Origin: Dechloromonas denitrificans
GTDB taxonomy: Bacteria; Pseudomonadota; Gammaproteobacteria; Burkholderiales; Rhodocyclaceae
NCBI RefSeq assembly: GCF_020510685.1
Contig: NZ_CP075185.1
Span: forward strand, 4,109,001 to 4,173,000
Reading direction: 5' to 3'
DNA: 64,000 nucleotides
Below the pieces are notes generated by a model, which worked only from the letters and a program-made list of their open reading frames with translations, had not been told where the DNA came from and made no database searches. The position numbers were made by a program, and so were the translations under genes. Positions 25,643-33,209 of this stretch are shown piece by piece; position 1 is the stretch's first letter, and every line of letters starts with the position of its first letter.

Positions 25643-25678
25643 AAGGGCGACGGGATTTACCGTCGCCCTTCGCTTTTC
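25643..25678 (+). terminator. Terminator after the kinase/TssQ operon
   Basis: A 12-bp stem (GAAGGGCGACGG / CCGTCGCCCTTC) with a 6-base loop is followed by GCTTTT. The stem is also strong on the minus strand. Confidence 0.85.
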
Positions 25679-25704
25679 CAGCTTCGCCTGAGCGCATTTC
25701 GCGT

Positions 25705-25845
25705 TTATTTCTTGCGCGGCACCGACCCGTCGGTACGCGCACCGTGCGCCACTTTGCCGGCCATGCTGCTGACGATGCGTCCGAATGGACCACCGGCGGC
25801 TCGTTCTCCGACGGTACTCCACGTTCCGCCCCCTCCCCGCACTAG
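25705..25845 (-). pseudogene. Possible relic of an lpdA 3' end
   Basis: On the minus strand this stretch reads, before a TAA at 25705-25707, SSMAGKVAHGARTDGSVPRKK. The real lpdA about 4 kb away ends GMAAEVAHGTCTDVPAPRKK on the same strand. The DNA shares ATTTCTTGCGCGG and ACCGTGCGCCACTT blocks. Upstream of this match the frame loses similarity. It may be the remnant of a duplicated or displaced lpdA end, with the PEP-CTERM/phospholipase cassette lying between the two copies. Chance similarity is less likely but not excluded. Confidence 0.5.
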
Positions 25846-25978
25846 TTCATTCGGCTCATAAGCTGCGGTCCGTCATGTCATATGGGAGCGCTAAATTGCG
25901 CCCCACGCCACGCTTCGGTGGCACCACCTAAATACATCGCCCACATCTCTGTCCTCCCGGACAAGGTGCGGGTGCGCC

Positions 25979-25990
25979 TTGAAATTTCAA
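25979..25990. promoter_or_regulatory. Perfect palindrome upstream of the PEP-CTERM/phospholipase operon
   Basis: TTGAAATTTCAA is a 12-bp perfect palindrome 18 bases before the first ATG of the operon. It could be an operator. No clear -24/-12 or Pho-box pattern was seen in the 160 bases before it. Confidence 0.35.
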
Positions 25991-26008
25991 ACAATTGTGG
26001 ATACCAAC

Positions 26009-26701
26009 ATGAAGTTTTCCCCCAAGATCGCCGCAGCCCTGCTCTGCGCCTCCCTCAGCCTGGGTGCCCAAGCGGCTTCCTATGGCAACAACCTGCTCGT
26101 CAATGGCGATGCCGAAAACGGCACCACCGGCTGGTCCGCCATCGCCGACAACGCCCTCTTCAGTTCCGTGGCCTACGGTCCGAACTGGGTCCAGCCGACC
26201 CAGCCCGGCCCGGTGGATCGCGGCAACAGCCTGTTCGTCGGCGGCTCCGGCTGGAGCTACGCCGCCGGCACCCAGACCATCGACCTGAGCGCCTTCACCG
26301 GCGCCATCGCCAGCGGCCAGGTCAGCTTCAGCCTGACCGGCTGGCTCGGCGGCTGGGCGGCCCAAGGCGACAACGCCATTTTCCAGGCCAGCTTCCTGGA
26401 TACCGCCGGTAACGAACTGGGCTCGGCCACCCTCGGCCCCTTGAGCGCCGCCGACCGGAACGAAATCTCCGGCTTGTTCTACCAGGAGGCTTTGGGCCTG
26501 CTGCCGAGCGGCACCGCCCGGGTCCGCTTCGTCCTCGACATGGAGCGGCAGGGTGGTGGCGACAACGACGGCTATGCCGACAACCTGTCCTTCTCCCTGA
26601 ACACCGCAGCGGTGCCGGAACCCGAGAGCTACGCCTTGATGCTGGCCGGTCTCGGCCTGCTCGGCGCAGTGGCCCGCCGCCGTTCCCGCCAGGCCGTCTG
26701 A
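26009..26701 (+). CDS. PEP-CTERM exosortase substrate protein
   Basis: A 230-residue secreted protein starting MKFSPKIAAALLCASLSLGA, with signal cleavage after AQA. The body looks like a beta-sandwich (NLLVNGDAENGTTGWSAI, QTIDLSAFTGAIASGQVSFS), similar to carbohydrate-binding-like PEP-CTERM proteins. It ends with VPEPESYALMLAGLGLLG and basic ARRRSRQ, the exosortase sorting signal. The next gene is another PEP-CTERM protein (77-base gap), then a phospholipase C, all co-directional. Its anchor or matrix role in the outer envelope is inferred from the family. Confidence 0.9.
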   Translation: MKFSPKIAAALLCASLSLGAQAASYGNNLLVNGDAENGTTGWSAIADNALFSSVAYGPNWVQPTQPGPVDRGNSLFVGGSGWSYAAGTQTIDLSAFTGAIASGQVSFSLTGWLGGWAAQGDNAIFQASFLDTAGNELGSATLGPLSAADRNEISGLFYQEALGLLPSGTARVRFVLDMERQGGGDNDGYADNLSFSLNTAAVPEPESYALMLAGLGLLGAVARRRSRQAV

Positions 26702-26778
26702 ACGGCCAACCAACGAGTCCAGAGGCATCCCCAACAAGGCGATGACTCTGGCTACCCAACCTCTTGTTAGGAATTCCC

Positions 26779-27345
26779 ATGAAAAAAATCATTCGCAGCC
26801 TGGCCGTGGTCGCCGCCCTGGCCTCTCTCGCCCCCGCCGCCTCGGCCACCGTGCTGACCTTCGACGACATCGCTAGCGACGGCTTCCTGCCCAGCAACTA
26901 CGGCGGCCTCAACTGGGTCGTCGATGGATGGACCGCCTTCTCCGGCGAGCAAGCGCCGTTTGCCGCCCACTCCGGCGATTTCCGCATCACCACCCAATGG
27001 GGCGGCGACGACGTGGCCGCCACCATCGGCCTGATCACCCCCACCGTCTTCCAGGGTGCCTATTTCGCCGGGCTGTCCGGCGCCGAAGTGAGCTTCAAGC
27101 TGTACCTCGGCGGCAATCTGGTCGGCTCCTCGGCCCTGCTCAATCCCAGCGCCACGCCGACCTTCCTGACCAGCGGCTACAACGGCCTGGTCGATACCGT
27201 GGTGGTTTCCAGCAAGGAACACGCCGGCTTCGTGATGGACGACTTCACCTTCACCGCCGCCGTACCAGAACCCGAAACCTACGCGCTGCTGCTGGCCGGC
27301 CTCGGCCTGCTCGGTTTCACCCGCCGCCGCGCCGCCAAGGCCTGA
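26779..27345 (+). CDS. PEP-CTERM exosortase substrate protein
   Basis: A 188-residue secreted protein; the ATG at 26779 has TTAGGA upstream. After the signal (SLAVVAALASLAPAASA) the mature protein starts TVLTFDDIASDGFLPSNYGG, a motif frequent in short PEP-CTERM proteins. It ends VPEPETYALLLAGLGLLGFT with RRRAAKA. It differs from the preceding PEP-CTERM protein in its body but the C-terminal signal is nearly the same. It stands 32 bases before the phospholipase gene. Confidence 0.9.
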   Translation: MKKIIRSLAVVAALASLAPAASATVLTFDDIASDGFLPSNYGGLNWVVDGWTAFSGEQAPFAAHSGDFRITTQWGGDDVAATIGLITPTVFQGAYFAGLSGAEVSFKLYLGGNLVGSSALLNPSATPTFLTSGYNGLVDTVVVSSKEHAGFVMDDFTFTAAVPEPETYALLLAGLGLLGFTRRRAAKA

Positions 27346-27377
27346 GCCCTTCCCGCCAACCAATACAGAGCACTCCC

Positions 27378-29579
27378 ATGACCGACATCAATCGTCGCAA
27401 TTTCCTCCGCAACGTAGCCGCCACCACCGGCGCCGCCGGCGCCCTGAGCATGCTGCCGCCCTCCATCCAGCGCGCCCTGGCCATCGAAGCCAACCGGCGC
27501 ACCGGCACCATCCAGGACGTCGAGCACATCGTCATCCTGATGCAGGAGAATCGTTCCTTCGACCACTATTTCGGCACCCTGGCCGGCGTCCGCGGCTTCG
27601 GCGATCCGTTCCCGATCCCGGTTGCCAACAGCACCGACATCGTCGGCAAGAATGTGTGGACCCAGCCCAACCAGTCGGCCCGCGTCACCGCCAAGCCGAT
27701 CGCCCCCTTCCATCTGAACACCACCCAGAACTTCGACACCATGCGGGTGGCCGGCACGCCCCACTCGTGGACCGATGCCCAGTACGCCTGGAACAACGGC
27801 CAGATGAACGCCTGGCCGAAGGCCAAGCAGAATCACTCGCTCGGCCACTTCAAGCAGTCGGACATGCCCTTCCAGTTCGCCCTGGCCAATGCCTTCACAC
27901 TGTGCGATGCCTACCACTGCTCCTTCCACGGCGGCACCAACACCAATCGCCTGTTCCAATGGACCGGCACCAACGACCCGCTGGCCCTCGGCAACGGCCC
28001 GGCCACCTACAACGATTACGACTGGTTCGATTCCGACCCGGGCCAGATCGGCGGCTATAGCTGGACCACCTATACCGAGCGCCTGGAAGACGCCGGGATC
28101 AGCTGGCAGGTTTATGAAAACATGGCCGACAATTTCACCGACAACCCGCTGGCCGGCTTCAAGACCTTCCGCGACGCCTGGTTCCAACGCCCCGGCTACT
28201 CCCAGGCCCTACGCGAGCGCGGCATCAGCACCCGCGATCTGGACAAGCTCAAGGAAGACGTCCTCGCCGACAAGCTGCCGCAGATCAGCTGGATCGTTGC
28301 CACCGCCGAAGGCTCCGAGCACCCCGGCCCGTCCAGCCCGGCTCAGGGCGCCGAATACACCGCCCAGGTCCTCGATGCCCTGACGGCCAATCCCGAGGTC
28401 TGGAGCAAGACCGTCCTCTTCATCAATTTCGACGAGAACGACGGCTTCTTCGACCACGTCCCGCCGCCGGCCGCCCCGTCCTACCTGTCCTGGAATGCCG
28501 ACCCGGCCAAGGCCGTCCTGGCCGGCGACTCGACCGTCGACACCCGCGGCGAGTATCACGAGCACCTGGTCAGCTACCATAACAACGCCAACGAGCTGGC
28601 CCTGCTGCACCGCCCCTACGGCCTCGGCCCGCGGGTTCCGATGTACGTGGTTTCGCCGTGGAGCAAGGGCGGTTGGGTCAATTCCCAGGTCTTCGACCAC
28701 ACCTCGGTGCTCCGCTTCATCGAAACCCGCTTCGCCGTCGAGGAGCCGAACATTTCGCCGTGGCGCCGCGCCGTCTGCGGCGACCTGCTGTCGGCCTTCA
28801 ACTTCGCCGATCCAAGCGATGCCGAATTCTTCAAGAAGCTGCCGGACACCACGGCCCTGGCCGCCCGGGCCCGCGCCATCGCCAAGCAGCCGACGCCGGT
28901 TCCGCCAACCCAGGCCGTCATGCCGGTCCAGGAAGTCGGCATCCGGCCGGCCCGTGCCCTGCCTTACGAGCTGCACGTCCATGGCCGGATCGTCCCCAAC
29001 ACCCAGGCCATCGGCGCCACCAAGGTCGAGCTGGAGTTCGTGAACAGCGGCGAAGCGACTGCCGTCTTCCACGTCTATGACCGCCTCAACCTGACTGCCG
29101 TCCCCCGGCGCTATACCGTCGAGCCGGGCAAGGAACTGGTCGGCACCTGGGTACCGGCCGCCGCCGGCACCTACGACCTGTGGGTTCTCGGCCCCAACGG
29201 CTTCCACCGCCACTTCACCGGCAACGCCAAGCGGGTCGCCGCCGCTGCCCAGCCCAATCCGGAAGTCCGGGCTGACTACAACCCGGCCACCGGCGAACTG
29301 GCAATCACGCTGAGCAACGCCGGCAGCATGCCCTGCACCTTCGTTCTGGTCGCCAACAAGTACTACGCCAAGAACCTCACCCAGGTGGTGCCGGCCAAGG
29401 GCGAATACCGTATCGAACTGCCGCTAAGCGACAGCGCCTACTGGTACGACTTCTCGGTCCGGGTGAAGGGCCAGGCCGACTACAGCCGCCGTCTGGCCGG
29501 CCACCTGGAAACCGGGGCGCCGTCGTTCAGCGACCCGGCTCTGGGCGGCACCGCCATCGCCGACCAGTACAAGGTCTAA
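27378..29579 (+). CDS. Tat-exported phospholipase C (phosphoesterase family)
   Basis: A 733-residue enzyme. The Tat signal is NRRNFLRNVAATTGAAGALS. The catalytic domain (about 50-490) has HIVILMQENRSFDHYFGTL, GTPHSWTDAQ, DAYHCSFHGGTNTNR and FINFDENDGFFDHVPPP, the acid-phosphatase/PlcC metal-site motifs. Two C-terminal beta domains follow (ELHVHGRIVPNTQAIG; then EVRADYNPATGELAITLSN), as in Pseudomonas PlcH/PlcN. It should hydrolyse phosphatidylcholine or related lipids outside the inner membrane. Clustering with two exosortase substrates is unusual; they might hold or protect the enzyme at the surface. It is followed by a strong terminator. Confidence 0.9.
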   Translation: MTDINRRNFLRNVAATTGAAGALSMLPPSIQRALAIEANRRTGTIQDVEHIVILMQENRSFDHYFGTLAGVRGFGDPFPIPVANSTDIVGKNVWTQPNQSARVTAKPIAPFHLNTTQNFDTMRVAGTPHSWTDAQYAWNNGQMNAWPKAKQNHSLGHFKQSDMPFQFALANAFTLCDAYHCSFHGGTNTNRLFQWTGTNDPLALGNGPATYNDYDWFDSDPGQIGGYSWTTYTERLEDAGISWQVYENMADNFTDNPLAGFKTFRDAWFQRPGYSQALRERGISTRDLDKLKEDVLADKLPQISWIVATAEGSEHPGPSSPAQGAEYTAQVLDALTANPEVWSKTVLFINFDENDGFFDHVPPPAAPSYLSWNADPAKAVLAGDSTVDTRGEYHEHLVSYHNNANELALLHRPYGLGPRVPMYVVSPWSKGGWVNSQVFDHTSVLRFIETRFAVEEPNISPWRRAVCGDLLSAFNFADPSDAEFFKKLPDTTALAARARAIAKQPTPVPPTQAVMPVQEVGIRPARALPYELHVHGRIVPNTQAIGATKVELEFVNSGEATAVFHVYDRLNLTAVPRRYTVEPGKELVGTWVPAAAGTYDLWVLGPNGFHRHFTGNAKRVAAAAQPNPEVRADYNPATGELAITLSNAGSMPCTFVLVANKYYAKNLTQVVPAKGEYRIELPLSDSAYWYDFSVRVKGQADYSRRLAGHLETGAPSFSDPALGGTAIADQYKV

Positions 29580-29632
29580 GCAGCAAACCACCGGGATTTC
29601 TGCCGCGGCGGAAACCCCCGGCTCCAGCCACC

Positions 29633-29662
29633 AGGGCGTAGCGGCCAATACCGCTACGCCCT
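29633..29662 (+). terminator. Terminator after phospholipase gene
   Basis: A 12-bp perfect stem (AGGGCGTAGCGG / CCGCTACGCCCT) with loop CCAATA is followed by TGTTCATT. The T-content is modest. Confidence 0.75.
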
Positions 29663-29681
29663 TGTTCATTGTGGGCTCGCC

Positions 29682-29724
29682 AAAAAAATCGGCCGAACGC
29701 CACTTGCGTGGGGTTCGGCCGATT
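29682..29724 (-). terminator. Terminator of the pyruvate dehydrogenase operon
   Basis: A 12-bp perfect stem (AATCGGCCGAAC / GTTCGGCCGATT) ends, on the minus strand, in a run of seven T. It lies 45 bases after the lpdA stop. Confidence 0.9.
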
Positions 29725-29768
29725 CGTCGGGGCCTGAAGCGGCACATCACCGCATTCGGATCGCCTTG

Positions 29769-31544
29769 CTATTTCTTGCGCGGGGCCGGCACGTCGGTAC
29801 AGGTACCGTGCGCCACTTCGGCCGCCATGCCGACCGTTTCACCCAAGGTCGGGTGCGGGTGGATGGTCTTGCCGATATCGACTGCGTCGCAGCCCATTTC
29901 GATGGCCAGGCAGACTTCGCCGATCATGTCGCCGGCGTTCGGGCCGACAATCGCCCCGCCGATCACGCGATGCGTTTCGGCATCGAAAATCAGCTTGGTG
30001 AAGCCGTACTCGGCACCGTTGGCGATCGCTCGGCCGGAAGCGGCCCACGGGAACTTGGCGGCTTCGACCTTGCGGCCTTCCTTCTTGGCCTGATCTTCGG
30101 TGTAGCCGACCCATGCCACTTCCGGGTGAGTATAGGCAACGCCGGGAATCACCGTGGCGTCGAAAGCGGCCTTGTGGCCGGCCGCGACTTCCGCCGCGAC
30201 GTGGGCTTCATGCACCGCCTTGTGGGCCAACATCGGATTGCCGACGACGTCGCCGATGGCGAAGATGTGCGGCACGTTGGTCCGCATCTGGGCATCGACA
30301 TTGATGAAGCCGCGATCGGTCACCGCGACGCCCGCCTTATCGGCACCGATCTTCTTGCCGTTCGGCGAGCGGCCGGCGGCTTGCAGGATCATGTCGTACT
30401 TGACCGGCTCGGCCGAGACGCCCTCGCCTTCGAACTTGACCCACAGGCCGTCGTCCTTGGCATCGACGGCGACCGTCTTGGTCTTCAGCATGATCTTGTC
30501 GAAGCGGTGCAGGTTCTGCTTTTCCCAGACCTTGACCGCATCGCGGTCCGGGCCTTGCATCAGGGCATCGAGCATTTCGACGACATCGACCTTGGCGCCC
30601 AGCGTCGAATAGACGGTGGCCATTTCCAGACCGATGATGCCGCCGCCGATCACCAGCATCTTTTCCGGCACGAAGCGCAGTTCAAGCGCCCCGGTCGAAT
30701 CGACGATGCGCGGGTCCTGCGGAATGAATGGCAGATGCACGGCCGCCGAACCGGCGGCGATGATGCACTTCTGGAAGCGGATGATCTTCTTTTGGCCGGT
30801 CTTGTCCTGGCTGCTGCCGGTGGTTTCCTCGACCTCGATGTGATGCGGATCGAGGAAGGTGCCGACACCGCGCACGATGTCGACCTTGCGGCCCTTGGCC
30901 ATACCGGCCAGACCGCCGGTCAGCTTGCCGACGACCTTGTCCTTGTGGGCGCGCAGCTTGTCGATATCGACCTGCGGCGCGCCGAAGGTGACGCCGAGAT
31001 CGGCCGCGTGCTGGGCCTCTTCCATCACCGCCGCGACGTGCAGCAAGGCCTTGGACGGAATGCAGCCGACGTTCAGGCAAACGCCGCCGAGCGTTGCGTA
31101 ACGCTCGACGATGATCGTCTTCATGCCGAGATCGGCCGACCGGAAGGCGGCGGAATAACCGCCGGGGCCAGCACCGAGGACGAGCATCTCGCATTCGAGA
31201 TCGGCGCCGCCGGCATGGCTGCCGGCGGCCGGAGCCACGACCGGCGCTGCCGCAGGAACAGCCGCAGGAGCAGCCGCTTGCGGGGCGGGGACCGCCGCCG
31301 CGGCACCGGTTTCGACCTTGATCAGCAGGGCGCCTTCGGCCACCTTGGAACCAAGCTGGACCAAAACTTCCTTGACCACGCCGTCGACCGTCGAGGGCAC
31401 ATCCATCGTCGCCTTGTCGGACTCCAGCGTGCAGATCGCGTCGTCCACCTTGATGCTGTCGCCAACCTTGACGAACAGGTCGATGACCGGCACTTCGGCA
31501 AAATCGCCGATGTCGGGGACTTTCACTTCTACCAGATTGCTCAT
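29769..31544 (-). CDS. lpdA: Dihydrolipoyl dehydrogenase (E3) with N-terminal lipoyl domain
   Basis: A 591-residue flavoprotein, the E3 of pyruvate dehydrogenase. A lipoyl domain (about 1-80, lysine in TLESDKATMDVPS) is linked by an Ala/Pro/Val hinge to the E3 core (from about 115). The FAD motif is LGAGPGGYSAAFRSADLG, the redox disulfide GGVCLNVGCIPSKALL, the NAD motif MLVIGGGIIGLEMATVY, and the C-terminal His-Glu pair is in HPHPTLGETVG. The fused lipoyl domain makes it longer than plain E3 (about 475), a form known in betaproteobacteria. It is the last gene of aceE-aceF-lpdA. Confidence 0.96.
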   Translation of the reverse strand: MSNLVEVKVPDIGDFAEVPVIDLFVKVGDSIKVDDAICTLESDKATMDVPSTVDGVVKEVLVQLGSKVAEGALLIKVETGAAAAVPAPQAAAPAAVPAAAPVVAPAAGSHAGGADLECEMLVLGAGPGGYSAAFRSADLGMKTIIVERYATLGGVCLNVGCIPSKALLHVAAVMEEAQHAADLGVTFGAPQVDIDKLRAHKDKVVGKLTGGLAGMAKGRKVDIVRGVGTFLDPHHIEVEETTGSSQDKTGQKKIIRFQKCIIAAGSAAVHLPFIPQDPRIVDSTGALELRFVPEKMLVIGGGIIGLEMATVYSTLGAKVDVVEMLDALMQGPDRDAVKVWEKQNLHRFDKIMLKTKTVAVDAKDDGLWVKFEGEGVSAEPVKYDMILQAAGRSPNGKKIGADKAGVAVTDRGFINVDAQMRTNVPHIFAIGDVVGNPMLAHKAVHEAHVAAEVAAGHKAAFDATVIPGVAYTHPEVAWVGYTEDQAKKEGRKVEAAKFPWAASGRAIANGAEYGFTKLIFDAETHRVIGGAIVGPNAGDMIGEVCLAIEMGCDAVDIGKTIHPHPTLGETVGMAAEVAHGTCTDVPAPRKK

Positions 31545-31556
31545 GGTGTTCTCCCC

Positions 31557-33194
31557 TTACAGCGCGACGCGGCGAAAATCGGCCAGCAGCTGGGCAACAT
31601 AGACATTGAAGCGGGTCGCCAGCGCACCGTCGATGACGCGGTGATCGGCGGTCAGCGACAGCGGCAGGGTCAGGCGCGGCACGAATTGCTTGCCGTCCCA
31701 GACCGGCTTCATCGCCGACTTGTTGACGCCGAGGATGGCGACTTCCGGCGCATTGACGATCGGCGCGAAGTAGGTGCCGCCGATGCCGCCGAGGCTGGAA
31801 ATCGTGAAGCAGGCACCGGACATGTCGGCCGGCTTGAGCTTGCCGTCGCGCGCCTGCTTGGCCAGATCGCCGGATTCCTGAGCCAGCTCGAAGACCGACT
31901 TCTTGTCCACGTTCTTCACCACCGGGACGACCAGACCATTCGGCGTATCGGCCGCGAAGCCAATGTTGAAATACTTCTTCAGCACCAGGTTGTCGCCGTC
32001 GAGCGAGGAATTGAATTCCGGGAATTTCTGCAGGCCCTTGACGCAAGCCTTCATCAGGAACGCCAGCATGGTCAGCTTGGCGCCGCCACCCTTCTCGTTT
32101 TCCTTGTTGAGCAGCACGCGGAAGGCTTCGAGGTCGGTGATGTCGGCATCTTCGTGATAGGTCACGGCCGGGATCATCACCCAGTTGCGCGACAGGTTCT
32201 GGCCGGAAATTTTCTTGATGCGCGACAGCGGCTTGACCTCGATCTCGCCGAACTTGGCGAAATCGACCTTCGGCCAGGGCAGCAGGTCGAGCCCGCCGCC
32301 AAGGCTGGCGCCAGCGGCGACCGGGGCCGCCGTGGCACCGGACATCACGCCCTTGACGTACTTGGTCAGGTCTTCCTTGACGATGCGGTTCTTCGGGCCG
32401 GTGGCCGGCACCTTGGCCAGATCGACGCCGAGTTCGCGGGCATAGGCGCGCACCGACGGCGAGGCATGGACCCTGGCGCCGAGCGGCAAGGCCGGAGCCA
32501 GGGCGGCCGGAGCGCTGGCAACGGGAGCGGCCGCAACGGTCGAGGCGACCGGAGCAGAAACCGCAGCCGCCGCAGCGGGGGCCGGAGCCGCCACTTGGGC
32601 AACGGAAGCGGCAGCGCCGGTTTCGACCTTGATCAGCACCGAACCTTCGCCGACCTTGGACCCGACCTGGACCAGCACTTCCTTGACCGTACCAGCGACG
32701 GTAGACGGCACATCCATCGTCGCCTTGTCGGATTCCAGCGTGGCAATGGCATCGTCAACCTTGATGCTGTCGCCGACCTTGACGTACAGCTCGATGACCG
32801 GGACTTCGGCGAAATCGCCGATATCCGGCACCTTGACCTCAACCACGCCGCCCGCCGCGGCGGGGGCAGCGGCAACCGGTGCTGCAGCAGGGGCCGGGGC
32901 CGTCACTGGCGCAGCGGCTGGCGCGGCCTGGGCGGGGGCTGCCGCAGCGGCGCCACCCGTTTCAACCTTGATCAGCAAGGCGCCCTCGCCAACCTTGGAG
33001 CCGAGCTGGACCAGCACTTCCTTGACCACGCCTTCAACGGTGGACGGCACGTCCATCGTCGCCTTGTCGGATTCGAGCGTGACGATGGCGTCGTCGACCT
33101 TGATCGTGTCGCCGACCTTCACAAACAGTTCGATGACCGGAACGCTTTCGAAATCGCCGATATCGGGGACTGTGACTTCAATGATTTGGCTCAT
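31557..33194 (-). CDS. aceF: Dihydrolipoamide acetyltransferase (E2) of pyruvate dehydrogenase
   Basis: A 545-residue E2 with two lipoyl domains (about 1-80 and 115-195, both with TLESDKATMDVPS). They are joined by long Ala/Pro linkers to a peripheral subunit-binding domain (VHASPSVRAYARELGVDLAKV) and the catalytic core ending SLTADHRVIDGALATRF, where His and Asp act in acetyl transfer. It forms the complex core, passing acetyl groups from E1 to CoA. It lies 12 bases before lpdA and 15 after aceE. Confidence 0.97.
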   Translation of the reverse strand: MSQIIEVTVPDIGDFESVPVIELFVKVGDTIKVDDAIVTLESDKATMDVPSTVEGVVKEVLVQLGSKVGEGALLIKVETGGAAAAAPAQAAPAAAPVTAPAPAAAPVAAAPAAAGGVVEVKVPDIGDFAEVPVIELYVKVGDSIKVDDAIATLESDKATMDVPSTVAGTVKEVLVQVGSKVGEGSVLIKVETGAAASVAQVAAPAPAAAAAVSAPVASTVAAAPVASAPAALAPALPLGARVHASPSVRAYARELGVDLAKVPATGPKNRIVKEDLTKYVKGVMSGATAAPVAAGASLGGGLDLLPWPKVDFAKFGEIEVKPLSRIKKISGQNLSRNWVMIPAVTYHEDADITDLEAFRVLLNKENEKGGGAKLTMLAFLMKACVKGLQKFPEFNSSLDGDNLVLKKYFNIGFAADTPNGLVVPVVKNVDKKSVFELAQESGDLAKQARDGKLKPADMSGACFTISSLGGIGGTYFAPIVNAPEVAILGVNKSAMKPVWDGKQFVPRLTLPLSLTADHRVIDGALATRFNVYVAQLLADFRRVAL

Positions 33195-33209
33195 GTTGTC
33201 TCTCCCTGA

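Noticed and set aside
25820..26008. Pho box or sigma-54 promoter for the phospholipase operon
   Set aside because: CGTCATGTCATATGG and TGGCACCACCTAAAT look similar at first, but the Pho repeat spacing and the -12 GC are missing.
29766..33209. Long open frame (about 1147 codons) opposite lpdA and aceF
   Set aside because: Shadow of the Ala/Val-rich lipoyl and E3 coding sequence; repeats in it mirror the lipoyl domains.
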